Of a stretch of 60,554 nt of DNA, positions 25,247-34,081 are shown piece after piece. Location: positions 1 to 60,554 of the forward strand of contig JAFRZA010000012.1 in NCBI GenBank assembly GCA_017442805.1, written 5' to 3'. The notes under the pieces were generated by a model. That model was not told the DNA's origin and made no database searches. It saw only the letters and a list, made by a program, of their open reading frames with translations. Source of the DNA: Erysipelotrichaceae bacterium. Its GTDB lineage: Bacteria; Bacillota_I; Bacilli_A; Erysipelotrichales; Erysipelotrichaceae. A program made the position numbers and the translations under genes. Within the stretch, counting starts at the first letter, position 1; each line of letters opens with the position of its first letter.

Positions 25247-25558
25247 ATGTATGCAATTATCGAAACTGGTGGCAAACAGCTGAAGGTTGAAGTCGGTTCA
25301 GTCATCTATGTTGAAAAGCTTGATGCTGAAGAGAAGTCAGACGTCGAATTCGACAAGGTCGTCCTGGTCGCTGACAAGACTACCAAGGTAGGAACCCCTT
25401 ACATCAAGGGCGCCAAGGTTACCGCAACTGTTGAAAAGCAGGGCAAGGGCAAGAAGATCCAGATCTTCAAGTACAGACCCAAGAAGGGTTCAACGAGAAG
25501 ACGTCAGGGACACCGTCAGCCTTACACCAAGTGCACCGTTACAGCTATTGAGGCTTAG
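25247..25558 (+). CDS. rplU: Ribosomal protein L21
   Basis: A 50S subunit protein of 103 residues: [69 protein letters not shown]. Both halves are fully conserved. AAGGAGGTG lies before the ATG. It leads the classic rplU-prp-rpmA operon. Confidence 0.97.
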   Translation: MYAIIETGGKQLKVEVGSVIYVEKLDAEEKSDVEFDKVVLVADKTTKVGTPYIKGAKVTATVEKQGKGKKIQIFKYRPKKGSTRRRQGHRQPYTKCTVTAIEA

Positions 25559-25560
25559 TC

Positions 25561-25908
25561 ATGCTGCTGATCCGCATCGGTGTTAAGGAGCAGGACATCA
25601 GGGTGATCGACATCAGCAAGCACGCTGAGAAACAGAACGATGAAGATGAACTTTACCGTCTGGTGTGCGCCGGTGTCAGCGCCATAGCCGTCGGGCTCTG
25701 CAATGCCATTGACGTGCTGGCTGAAGAGCAGTGCGACATCGACTTTGTGAGCGATGAAAACGATCCGGGCCAGCTAAATCACATTACCATAGCTGTAAAG
25801 AAGAACAGTTTGGATCTGCAGGGGATCCTGAAAGTCGGAGAGATCCAGCTCAGGACCTGTGCGGAGAGTTATCAGAATTACATTGATTTTAAGATTACGG
25901 AGGTATAA
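25561..25908 (+). CDS. prp: Ribosomal-processing cysteine protease Prp
   Basis: Removes the N-terminal leader of L27 in Bacillota. The 115 residues include the catalytic pair in KHAEK (His) and [12 protein letters not shown] (Cys), then the usual [16 protein letters not shown] C-terminal half. It starts two bases after rplU and ends two before rpmA. Its substrate, an L27 with a leader, is the next gene, so the pair is functionally complete. Confidence 0.93.
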   Translation: MLLIRIGVKEQDIRVIDISKHAEKQNDEDELYRLVCAGVSAIAVGLCNAIDVLAEEQCDIDFVSDENDPGQLNHITIAVKKNSLDLQGILKVGEIQLRTCAESYQNYIDFKITEV

Positions 25909-25910
25909 CC

Positions 25911-26195
25911 ATGAAGTATACGTTAAACATTCAGATGTTCGCATCCAAAAAGGGTGTAGGTTCAACGAAGAACGGCCGTGACTCCCATTCCAAGCGTTTA
26001 GGTGCCAAGAAGGCAGATGGTCAGTTTACCAATGCCGGTTCAATCATCTACCGTCAGAGGGGAACCAAGATTCATCCGGGTGTCAATGTCGGACGCGGAG
26101 GCGATGATACTTTATTCGCCCTGACCGCAGGAATCGTCAGATACGAAAGACTCGGCAAGGACAGAAAACAGGTATCTGTATATCCAATTGCCTAA
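25911..26195 (+). CDS. rpmA: Ribosomal protein L27 with cleavable leader
   Basis: A 94-residue 50S protein at the peptidyl-transferase centre. The first nine residues, MKYTLNIQM, then F-A-S-K-K-G match the extended form that Prp cuts between F and A. The rest ([45 protein letters not shown]) is conserved. A terminator hairpin begins nine bases after the stop. Confidence 0.97.
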   Translation: MKYTLNIQMFASKKGVGSTKNGRDSHSKRLGAKKADGQFTNAGSIIYRQRGTKIHPGVNVGRGGDDTLFALTAGIVRYERLGKDRKQVSVYPIA

Positions 26196-26203
26196 TGAAC
26201 ATC

Positions 26204-26231
26204 AATCCCCATTATTTGGGGATTTGTTTTT
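26204..26231 (+). terminator. Terminator after rpmA
   Basis: AATCCCC pairs with GGGGATT around a seven-base loop, then TGTTTTT. It separates rplU-prp-rpmA from obg. Confidence 0.85.
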
Positions 26232-26255
26232 CGGAAAGAAAGGAAGGGTTCGCAA

Positions 26256-27542
26256 ATGAAGTTTATTGACAGCGCAAAGATTTATCTTAAGGCCGGCAAG
26301 GGCGGAGACGGAATCGTTGCTTTCCGACGGGAAGCCCATGTTCCCTTAGGCGGACCTTTCGGCGGAGACGGCGGAAAGGGCGGCTCGGTCATCTTTGAAG
26401 TTGATACGGCCAAGACCACGCTGCTCGATCTGCGCTACCGTAAGAAGATCGTGGCCGAAAACGGCGAAAACGGCAAAACCAAGAAGATGCACGGCGCTGA
26501 CGGCGAAGATCAGATCGTTGCCGTTCCCCGGGGAACGATCGTCAAGAACATGACAACCGGAAACATCGTCGCTGACCTGACCAATCCCGGTCAGCGCGTT
26601 GAGATCTGCAAGGGCGGCAAGGGCGGAAGAGGAAACTTTCATTTCCGCACATCCCGCAATCCCGCTCCCGAATATGCGGAAAAGGGCGAAGCCGGCGAAG
26701 AATTTGAGGCCTACATCGAACTGAAGCTTCTGGCAGATGTCGGGCTGGTCGGTTTTCCGTCCGTCGGAAAGAGCACTATTCTTTCCGTAGTTTCAGCTGC
26801 CCGTCCGGAAATTGCCGACTATCCGTTTACGACTCTGACTCCCAAGATGGGCGTGGTAGCCGTCGGCGACGGCCGCAGCTTCGTCATGGCTGACCTGCCG
26901 GGTCTGATCGAAGGCGCTTCCCAGGGCAAGGGCCTGGGTCATGAGTTCCTTAAGCATATTGAAAGATGCCGGGTCATCATCCACGTCGTGGACATGTCGC
27001 CCAACAGCGGCCGGGATCCCGTTGAGGACTACCGCATCATCAACAGGGAACTGGAAGAATACAAGTACCGCCTGCTGCAGAGACCGCAGATCGTGGTAGC
27101 CAACAAGATGGACGAAGACGGCGCTGAGGAGAATCTGGAAAGATTCCGTCAGGCCTACCCCGAACTCGAAGTATTCCCGGTCATTTCCCTGATCGGCGAC
27201 GGCATGCAGGCTGTTCTTTACAAGGCAGCCGATCTGCTTGATGTTACCGAGCCGTTCCCGCTGGAAGATGAGAATGAGGAGATCGGCGTTGTTTACGGTT
27301 ATGTCAAGGAAGAAGAACCGTTCATCATCAGAAATCTGGGCAACGGCAGCTGGTCATTGGAATCCGAAAGGATCACCCGCCTGATGGCGCGGACCAACTT
27401 TGAGGATGAGGAACAGATCATCCGCTTCGGCATGTCGCTGAAGAAGATGGGCGTTGACGACGCACTCAGGGAAAGAGGAGCAAAGGAGACCGACACCGTC
27501 TACATCGATGATTACATTTTCGAACTGACAGAACTTCTGTAA
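26256..27542 (+). CDS. obg: GTPase Obg/CgtA
   Basis: Essential GTPase linking 50S assembly, stress and replication. The 428 residues begin with the glycine-rich OBG fold (KFIDSAKIYLKAGKGGDGIVAFRREA, GGPFGGDGGKGGSV). The G domain follows (GFPSVGKSTILS, DLPGLIEGASQGKGLG, NKMD), then the C-terminal OCT domain. GGAAGGG precedes the ATG. The gene is in its common place after rpmA. Confidence 0.96.
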   Translation: MKFIDSAKIYLKAGKGGDGIVAFRREAHVPLGGPFGGDGGKGGSVIFEVDTAKTTLLDLRYRKKIVAENGENGKTKKMHGADGEDQIVAVPRGTIVKNMTTGNIVADLTNPGQRVEICKGGKGGRGNFHFRTSRNPAPEYAEKGEAGEEFEAYIELKLLADVGLVGFPSVGKSTILSVVSAARPEIADYPFTTLTPKMGVVAVGDGRSFVMADLPGLIEGASQGKGLGHEFLKHIERCRVIIHVVDMSPNSGRDPVEDYRIINRELEEYKYRLLQRPQIVVANKMDEDGAEENLERFRQAYPELEVFPVISLIGDGMQAVLYKAADLLDVTEPFPLEDENEEIGVVYGYVKEEEPFIIRNLGNGSWSLESERITRLMARTNFEDEEQIIRFGMSLKKMGVDDALRERGAKETDTVYIDDYIFELTELL

Positions 27543-27555
27543 GTCCGTTATAATA
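27525..27555 (+). promoter_or_regulatory. Possible ruvAB promoter
   Basis: CTGACA (27525-27530) and TATAAT (27550-27555) are good boxes but stand 19 bases apart, so strength is uncertain. The site overlaps the end of obg. Confidence 0.45.
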
Positions 27556-27579
27556 TAACTGACGACCGGAGGTATTGAC

Positions 27580-28158
27580 ATGATAACCTTCATTAACGGA
27601 ACAGTTTACTCATTCGGTGCCGATTACGTCATTCTGGACAACAACGGCATCGGCTATTACATCAACTTCATGCATCCTGAAGTACTTTCACTGTCCCAGC
27701 AGATCACCATCTTCACTTATCAGCATTTCCGTGAAGACGGCCAGACGCTCTACGGCTTCATTGATTCCAGCGAGCTGGAGTTATTCAAGAACCTGATATC
27801 GGTAAAGGGCCTGGGTCCCAAGACCGCTCAGACGATGCTGGGCAGCTGCAAGTACCAGGATCTGATCAACGCCATCGAGCTCGGTGACGTGGCCTTCCTC
27901 AAGCGGATGCCTTCCATCGGTTCCAAGACGGCCCAGCAGATCATTCTGGACCTCAAGGGCAAGCTTGTCGAGGACGAAAAGGGCAAGCCGGTGAATAACG
28001 CCGAACTGGAAGAAGCCTATGCCGGACTGAAGGCGTTAGGATATAAGGCCTATGAAATCAATAGTATATCGGGAGAGCTTAAGAAGATGGTCGGACTGAG
28101 CGCCGATGAGTATCTCAAGGCCGGTCTGAAGCTTCTGATCGCTCATAAGGGAGTATGA
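27580..28158 (+). CDS. ruvA: Holliday junction DNA helicase subunit RuvA
   Basis: Binds four-way junctions and loads RuvB. The 192 residues have the OB fold at the N-terminus ([28 protein letters not shown]). Two helix-hairpin-helix motifs follow ([31 protein letters not shown]), then the RuvB-contacting domain III. CGGAGGT lies before the ATG, and ruvB follows after four bases. Confidence 0.95.
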   Translation: MITFINGTVYSFGADYVILDNNGIGYYINFMHPEVLSLSQQITIFTYQHFREDGQTLYGFIDSSELELFKNLISVKGLGPKTAQTMLGSCKYQDLINAIELGDVAFLKRMPSIGSKTAQQIILDLKGKLVEDEKGKPVNNAELEEAYAGLKALGYKAYEINSISGELKKMVGLSADEYLKAGLKLLIAHKGV

Positions 28159-28162
28159 CGAT

Positions 28163-29173
28163 ATGACGGAAAGACTAATGAGTTCCTACAGCCAGGAAAA
28201 CGATGATGATATTTCCCTGCGTCCCCAGTCATTGGATGAATATGTCGGCCAGGATTCTCTCAAGGAAAACCTGCGGATCTTCATTCAGGCGGCCAGAGGA
28301 CGTAATGAATCGCTTGATCATGTCCTGCTTTACGGTCCTCCGGGACTGGGCAAGACGACCCTGGCCTACATCATCGCCAATGAAATGGGCGGAAACATCA
28401 GAGTAACTTCCGGCCCTTCGATTGAAAGGAGCGGCGATCTCGCTGCCATTCTTTCAACACTGCAGCCGGGAGACGTTCTCTTCATTGACGAGATCCACCG
28501 CCTGCCCAAGCAGGTTGAGGAAGTCCTTTATCCCGCCATGGAAGACTTCGCCATCGACGTGGTGGTCGGCAAGGAAAACGCGGTCAGAAGCATCCGTCTG
28601 GAACTGCCGCCGTTCACGCTGGTAGGTGCCACAACCAGAGCCGGCGACATCACCGCGCCGTTAAGAGACCGCTTCGGCGTCATCAGCAAGCTTGATTACT
28701 ATACCCATGAGCAGCTCGGCCAGATCATCCGCCGTACCTCCCGGGTTCTTAACTGCCCGATCGATGACGATGCGGTGGCTGAACTTGCCAAGCGCTCCAG
28801 AGGAACCCCGCGGATCGCCAACCGGCTGTTCAGAAGAGTGCGTGACTTCGCCCAGATCCTCAATGACGGACACATCAATCTCGATATCACCATGACCGCT
28901 CTTAACAAGCTCAAGGTCGATACCCTGGGTCTTGATGACGTCGACCAGCGCTATCTGCGCGGCATCATCGAAAGATTCAAGGGCGGACCGGTCGGCGTGG
29001 AAGCTCTGGCCAACTCGATATCAGAGGAAACGACTACGCTGGAAGATGTCTATGAACCCTATCTTCTGCAGATCGGCTTCATCCAGAGGACGCCGAGGGG
29101 AAGGATCGCTACCGAGCTCGCCTATGAGCATCTCGGCATCCCTCTGCAGGGAACACTGTTCAATACGAAGTGA
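28163..29173 (+). CDS. ruvB: Holliday junction DNA helicase subunit RuvB
   Basis: Hexameric AAA+ motor for branch migration. The 336 residues have Walker [12 protein letters not shown], Walker [10 protein letters not shown], sensor 1 [20 protein letters not shown] and the C-terminal winged helix. The early ATG at 28163 gives a normal length. The TGA stop is within the 5' arm of the terminator. Confidence 0.96.
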   Translation: MTERLMSSYSQENDDDISLRPQSLDEYVGQDSLKENLRIFIQAARGRNESLDHVLLYGPPGLGKTTLAYIIANEMGGNIRVTSGPSIERSGDLAAILSTLQPGDVLFIDEIHRLPKQVEEVLYPAMEDFAIDVVVGKENAVRSIRLELPPFTLVGATTRAGDITAPLRDRFGVISKLDYYTHEQLGQIIRRTSRVLNCPIDDDAVAELAKRSRGTPRIANRLFRRVRDFAQILNDGHINLDITMTALNKLKVDTLGLDDVDQRYLRGIIERFKGGPVGVEALANSISEETTTLEDVYEPYLLQIGFIQRTPRGRIATELAYEHLGIPLQGTLFNTK

Positions 29174-29200
29174 GTAATACATCTTATTACTCACTTTTCT
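29168..29200 (+). terminator. Terminator after ruvB
   Basis: GTGAGTAATA (29170-29179) pairs with TATTACTCAC (29185-29194) around CATCT, followed by TTTTCTTCT. It contains the ruvB stop codon. Confidence 0.85.
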
Positions 29201-29275
29201 TCTGATTTGAAAGAAAGCAGAACAAATAACTGATTGTTCACCTGCATTATGACGATACTTTCTTCCCGGCGGATA

Positions 29276-29284
29276 TGATATAAT
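29276..29284 (+). promoter_or_regulatory. murG operon promoter (extended -10)
   Basis: TGATATAAT at 29276-29284, with no good -35. It sits 16 bases before the murG start, so the leader is short. It should drive the genes from murG at least to recG. Confidence 0.65.
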
Positions 29285-29300
29285 TTTTTAGGTGATTTCT

Positions 29301-30389
29301 ATGAAAATACTTCTGGCCACCGGCGGAACCGGAGGGCACATCTATCCGGCAACCGCACTGGCTGACAAGCTGATGCAGGATAACAGCAAAAACGAGATCC
29401 TTTTTGTCGGCAACGAAGACCGCATGGAATCGGTCGAAGTAGTCAAGCAGGGCTACCGTTTCATCGGCATCAAGGCAGCCAAGTTCAACAACAACAGAAA
29501 CAAGCTCAGCGCGCTTAAGACGCTGTATAAGGCCTATAAGGAATGCCTGGGAATCGTCCGGGATTTTGCCCCGGATGCCGTAATGGGCTTTGGCGGCTAT
29601 GTTACCGTTCCGGTAGTCATGGCAGCGCATAAGCTGGGCATCAGGACACTGATACATGAACAGAACAGCCTTACCGGCCTGGCCAACCGGGTTCTCGGCC
29701 ATTTCGTCGACAAGGTCGTCATCTGTTATCCCTCGGCAGCCGAGGCCTTCTCATCCAAAAAGGTTTCGCTTCTGGGAAACCCGCGGGAAAGCGCCGTTCT
29801 CAATTTCGTAAAGGACAGGGAGATCTTCTCTCAGTTCGGACTGAACTGTGATCTCAAGACGGTCCTGATCGTCATGGGTTCACTGGGCTCGGTAAGCGTC
29901 AATCAGAAGATGACCGGCATCCTGGAAGGTTTGAAGCATAAGGACTACAACGTCCTTTACGTCACCGGAAGAAACAACTATGAACAGTTTGCCGGATTAT
30001 CGCTGGAAACCGACACCCTTAAGATCGTGCCGTACATCAACCAGTTCAACATCGCCGGAAACTGCGCTCTGGTAATGAGCAGAGGCGGGGCGACCAGCGC
30101 TTCCGAATACATGGCCCTTGGCGTTCCCACGATCATCGTGCCCTCACCATACGTCACCAACAACCACCAGTACATCAATGCCAAGGCAATGCTGGATAAC
30201 GGCGCTGCCGTACTGCTGGAAGAAAAGGACATGAACATCGCCAGCACCATCGAGCTCATCGATGAGCTGATCCACGATGATGAGCGGCTCGCTCAGATGA
30301 GCGAGGCGGCCCGCAGCATGTCGCATCCCAACGCCGCCTATGACATAATCGCCCTGATAAAGGAAATAACCGGTTGCAAAGATGAATAA
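29301..30389 (+). CDS. murG: UDP-GlcNAc:lipid I N-acetylglucosaminyltransferase MurG
   Basis: Makes lipid II on the inner membrane face. The 362 residues start KILLATGGTGGHIYPATALAD, the family's glycine-rich loop. They include MGFGGYVTVPVVMAAHKLGI, IHEQNSLTGLANR and the UDP-GlcNAc site SRGGATSASEYMALGVPTIIVPSPY. ATG 29301 follows GGTGA. A GTG nine bases upstream is part of that site. It overlaps murB by eight bases. Confidence 0.96.
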   Translation: MKILLATGGTGGHIYPATALADKLMQDNSKNEILFVGNEDRMESVEVVKQGYRFIGIKAAKFNNNRNKLSALKTLYKAYKECLGIVRDFAPDAVMGFGGYVTVPVVMAAHKLGIRTLIHEQNSLTGLANRVLGHFVDKVVICYPSAAEAFSSKKVSLLGNPRESAVLNFVKDREIFSQFGLNCDLKTVLIVMGSLGSVSVNQKMTGILEGLKHKDYNVLYVTGRNNYEQFAGLSLETDTLKIVPYINQFNIAGNCALVMSRGGATSASEYMALGVPTIIVPSPYVTNNHQYINAKAMLDNGAAVLLEEKDMNIASTIELIDELIHDDERLAQMSEAARSMSHPNAAYDIIALIKEITGCKDE

Positions 30390-31287
30390 GGAAACGGAAA
30401 ACAAGCTCAAGCAGTTTGGCGATCTCGAGTCAAACGTATCTTTCAGAAATCTGACGACATTCAGAGTCGGCGGGAACGCCCAGAATGTATTTTATCCGCG
30501 TAACATCTTCGGCCTGACCAACGCCATCAGCATCTGCCGTCAGGAAGGCATTCCCTTCAAGGTTCTGGGAAACGGCTCCAACATCCTGCCTTCTGATGAT
30601 GACTTTGAAGGCGTCATTATCAAGCTGACCAGGTATTTCATTGACTACTACTTTGACGATGAAACGCTGTACGCCCAATGCGGCTGTTCCCTGATCGCCC
30701 TGTCCTACAAGGCGATGGAGATGTCGCTTTCCGGTCTGGAATTCGCCAACGGCATTCCGGCGACCCTGGGAGGCGCGCTGTTCATGAACGCCGGCGCCTA
30801 CAAGTGCGAGATGAGCGACATCGTCGAGGAAGTGCAGGTACTGGTTGATGATGATGTCATGTGGCTGGGCAGGGACCAGTGTCAGTTTTCCTACCGGTCA
30901 TCGATCTTCCAGAGACATCCGGAATGGACGATCGTCAGCTGCAAGCTGAAGCTGAAAAGAGGAGACCACGAAGCCATCCAGCAGCTGGTTGAAAGCCGCC
31001 GGGAAAAGCGCCGCTCCACCCAACCTCTGAACTTCCCATCCGCGGGAAGCACTTTCCGAAATCCGGAAGGATCCTTTGCCTGGAAATACATCGATGAGAT
31101 CGGATACAGAGGCAAGCGGATCGGCGGCGCGCAGGTAAGCGAGAAGCATTCCAACTTCATCATCAATACCGGAGACGCGACGGCGACCGACATTCGTACC
31201 CTGGCTGATGAAATCATTGAAAAGGTCAGAAAAGAGCATAACGTCGATCTGAAGATGGAAGTGGAGAAATTCAATTGGAAAGAATAG
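30382..31287 (+). CDS. murB: UDP-N-acetylenolpyruvoylglucosamine reductase MurB
   Basis: FAD enzyme that completes UDP-MurNAc. The 301 residues carry the FAD-binding part (NLTTFRVGGNAQNVFYP, VLGNGSNILPSDD, EFANGIPATLGGALFMNAGAY) and the type II C-terminal part (RREKRRSTQPLNFPSAGSTFRNPEG, AGE-equivalent and KHSNFIIN). It overlaps murG and divIB, consistent with coupled translation of wall and division genes. Confidence 0.95.
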   Translation: MNKETENKLKQFGDLESNVSFRNLTTFRVGGNAQNVFYPRNIFGLTNAISICRQEGIPFKVLGNGSNILPSDDDFEGVIIKLTRYFIDYYFDDETLYAQCGCSLIALSYKAMEMSLSGLEFANGIPATLGGALFMNAGAYKCEMSDIVEEVQVLVDDDVMWLGRDQCQFSYRSSIFQRHPEWTIVSCKLKLKRGDHEAIQQLVESRREKRRSTQPLNFPSAGSTFRNPEGSFAWKYIDEIGYRGKRIGGAQVSEKHSNFIINTGDATATDIRTLADEIIEKVRKEHNVDLKMEVEKFNWKE

Positions 31288-32078
31288 AGACTCCCTTTAT
31301 CGAAAACAGGGATAAGCAGAAAGGAAAAAGGCACGCACCGAAAGGCGGCATCAGAAGGAAGATCCTTGCTATTGTTGCCGGTGTTTTGTTATGCGCGGCC
31401 GTTATTGCCGCAGCCATGTACTTTCTTTTCCCGATAAAGAACGTCATCATCAGAGGCAACCGCTACCTGGCTGAGGAATACGTCCGTAAGATAGCAGGCA
31501 TTGAGGAGAATCAGCGCTATTTCTTCCGCTTCACCGGAAAGATCCGCGAACAGATGAAAGAGGATCAGCTGATCAGAAACGTTACGATAACCAGGGGAGA
31601 GAACCTCAGCTACATCATCGACGTTGAGGAAAACACCATCGTCGGCTATCAGATAACCGGCAGCAACCGCGACGTCACCTCAACGCTGATCCTGGCTGAC
31701 GGACAGATCATACCGTTTTCCGCCGAATACATGAAGAACATCGCCCTGACACCGATGTTCATCGACATCTCTGACGAAAACTGCCGCGACATCGCCGTGC
31801 AACTGGGAAAACTGGAGTTTGACGTCATTTCCCGCATCTCGGAAGTAAGCGTAGTCAGTTTCACATACGATGAAAATATGATAAAATTGACTATGGAAGA
31901 CGGGTATAAGGTTTACTCGTCAATCAACGGCTTAGGCTACATGAAGGACTATTTTGACATTGTGATCAACAAGTCAGACAATAGCGGATCATGCATTCTC
32001 ATCATGGAAGAATATTCCAGCGCCGCGATTCTGGAATGCCGTGAAATTGAAGAGAACTACATCAGTCACGCTGAATGA
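31275..32078 (+). CDS. divIB: Cell division protein DivIB/FtsQ
   Basis: Bitopic divisome protein of 267 residues. A basic cytoplasmic tail comes first, then one membrane segment (ILAIVAGVLLCAAVIAAAMYFLF), a POTRA domain (IKNVIIRGNRYLAEEYVRKIAGI) and a beta domain. The start is TTG at 31275, eight bases after GGAG and inside the end of murB. No ATG is available near the tail. The murB-divIB order is common in Bacillota. Confidence 0.88.
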   Translation: MERIETPFIENRDKQKGKRHAPKGGIRRKILAIVAGVLLCAAVIAAAMYFLFPIKNVIIRGNRYLAEEYVRKIAGIEENQRYFFRFTGKIREQMKEDQLIRNVTITRGENLSYIIDVEENTIVGYQITGSNRDVTSTLILADGQIIPFSAEYMKNIALTPMFIDISDENCRDIAVQLGKLEFDVISRISEVSVVSFTYDENMIKLTMEDGYKVYSSINGLGYMKDYFDIVINKSDNSGSCILIMEEYSSAAILECREIEENYISHAE

Positions 32079-32093
32079 CAGGAAGGTACAGTT

Positions 32094-32450
32094 ATGAAGA
32101 AAAAAACGACAAAGATTGGAGACATCAACATTACCACCGAAGCCATCGCTTCTCTGACCGGCGAACTGGTCAATGAGTGCTACGGTGTTGTCGGCATGGC
32201 CTCCAGACGCCTTATCAAGGATTCCGTGGCGGTAATGCTGCGGAAGGACAACTATTCAAAGGGCGTTGTGGTAAAGCATACCAATGACGGTATCGAACTG
32301 GACATCTACGTGATCATCTTATTCGGTGTCAAAATCATGGAAGTCGTCAATGAAGTTCAGAAGAAGGTGAAATACGAACTCGAAAACATGTTCGACATGG
32401 AATTCACCTCGATCAACGTATTCGTACAGGGAATCAAGGTCATTGATTAG
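32094..32450 (+). CDS. Asp23/Gls24 family envelope-stress protein (YloU type)
   Basis: A 118-residue alkaline-shock family protein: GDINITTEAIASLTGELVNECYGVVGMAS..KGVVVKHTNDGIELDIYVIILFGVKIMEVVNEVQKKVKYELENM. It lacks a membrane segment. Homologues sit beneath the membrane. The pairing with the following FakA-type gene is conserved across Bacillota. A second Asp23 protein is encoded at 59233. Confidence 0.9.
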   Translation: MKKKTTKIGDINITTEAIASLTGELVNECYGVVGMASRRLIKDSVAVMLRKDNYSKGVVVKHTNDGIELDIYVIILFGVKIMEVVNEVQKKVKYELENMFDMEFTSINVFVQGIKVID

Positions 32451-32461
32451 GCGGTAGCGTT

Positions 32462-34057
32462 ATGGAACTTCTCGATTGCAAAAACTTCAAGGAAATGATC
32501 CTTTCCGGAGCCAATAATCTGGCCAATAACGCGGAAAGAGTCAACAAGCTCAATGTCTTCCCGGTACCGGACGGTGATACGGGAACCAACATGAACATGA
32601 CCATGGCTTCCGCCGCCGAGGAAACGGCGAAGTTCATGAACGATTACATCGGCGATACCTGCAAATTCCTGAGCAAGAACATGCTGATGAACGCCCGCGG
32701 AAACTCAGGCGTCATTCTTTCGCAGGTCTTCAAGGGCATTGCCAAGTCACTGGCCGGCGTTCAGTCGGCTGATGTCAAGCAGCTGGCCGAAGCCTTCCTT
32801 AACGGCTCCAGAGCGGCCTATAAGGCCATCATGAAGCCGGTTGAAGGAACCATTCTGACCGTCGTCAGGGAATCGGCGGAGATGGGCGAATATCTGGTCA
32901 AGAAGAACCCGAAATGCTCAATAGAGGATTACATGGCCTACATGGTCGTGGAAGCCAATGAGTCACTGAAGAGAACGCCGGAACTGCTGGAAGTTCTCAA
33001 GGAAGCCGGCGTGCTGGACAGCGGCGCTACCGGATATTGCTGCATTCTGGAAGGATTCAACGCTTTCCTGCAGGGAAAACCGGTTACCAGAGCTGAACAG
33101 GGCCAGGCGGACGAGCAGGCGGAAGAAGGATACTGCGTGGAGATCGTCGTAAATCTCAACGAGCAGTATAAGAAGGAATTCGTCATCAACAGACTGGAAA
33201 CCTCGCTGGGCCGCAGCTGCAACAGCATTAAGATCGCCAGGGTCGATGACAGCGTGAAGCTGCACGTTCATTCGGAAAGACCAGGCGACATCATAAATAC
33301 GTTGCAGCGCTTCGGCGACCTTGATACCGTAAACGTCGCCAAGCTCTCCAAGGGCCATAATCCGACCCTGAACTTCGAGACCGCCAGTGAAGAGAGAAAG
33401 AACTGCGCCGTCATCACCGTCTGCAACGCGGAAGGCATCGCCAGCAAGTTCAAGGAACTGGCCGTCGACTACATCGTCTTCGGCGGTCAGACCATGAATC
33501 CCTCGACTCAGGACTTCGTCAACGCGATCAGGGAGGCCAACGCCAATAACATCATCATTCTGCCCAATAACTCCAACATCATTCTGGCTGCCAAGCAGGC
33601 CAAGCAGCTCGCTAAGAACTGCCACGTTGAGGTAATTGAGTCCCGAAGCGTTATCGAAGGCATCAACGCCTGCATCAATTACAGCCCGGACGTTGAAATC
33701 GAAGACAACATCAGGTCGATGAGCCAGGCCATCGGCGACATCAGAACGATCTCGCTGACCCAGGCGGTCAAGAATACGACCATGAACGGACTGAAGATCA
33801 GAAAGAACAACTACATCGGTCTGCTGGACAAGGATCTGGTCGCTACCGGCAAGGCGCTTGACAAGACCCTTCTGGCGACGATCGACAGAGCGGCTCAGGA
33901 CGCGGAGATCTCCTATCTGACCATCATCTACGGCAAGGAGATCACCAAGGCCCAGGCTCAGCAGATCCTGGATTACGCTGAGGAAAAGTTCGACGCTGAA
34001 GGCGAGCTGATCGCCGGTCAGCAGGACCTTTATCCATACATTATCGGTGTCGAATAG
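32462..34057 (+). CDS. fakA: Fatty acid kinase catalytic subunit FakA (YloV/DAK family)
   Basis: Phosphorylates fatty acids held by FakB proteins, feeding PlsX/PlsY lipid synthesis. The 531 residues have the DhaL-type nucleotide domain (LNVFPVPDGDTGTNMNMTMASA, MNARGNSGVILSQVFKG) and a DegV-like C-terminal half (FGGQTMNPSTQDFVNAI, ILPNNSNIILAAKQA). A FakB partner is not in the window. It may connect functionally with plsY at 5983. Confidence 0.9.
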   Translation: MELLDCKNFKEMILSGANNLANNAERVNKLNVFPVPDGDTGTNMNMTMASAAEETAKFMNDYIGDTCKFLSKNMLMNARGNSGVILSQVFKGIAKSLAGVQSADVKQLAEAFLNGSRAAYKAIMKPVEGTILTVVRESAEMGEYLVKKNPKCSIEDYMAYMVVEANESLKRTPELLEVLKEAGVLDSGATGYCCILEGFNAFLQGKPVTRAEQGQADEQAEEGYCVEIVVNLNEQYKKEFVINRLETSLGRSCNSIKIARVDDSVKLHVHSERPGDIINTLQRFGDLDTVNVAKLSKGHNPTLNFETASEERKNCAVITVCNAEGIASKFKELAVDYIVFGGQTMNPSTQDFVNAIREANANNIIILPNNSNIILAAKQAKQLAKNCHVEVIESRSVIEGINACINYSPDVEIEDNIRSMSQAIGDIRTISLTQAVKNTTMNGLKIRKNNYIGLLDKDLVATGKALDKTLLATIDRAAQDAEISYLTIIYGKEITKAQAQQILDYAEEKFDAEGELIAGQQDLYPYIIGVE

Positions 34058-34081
34058 TCTTGCGGCACCGCGGGTGCTGAA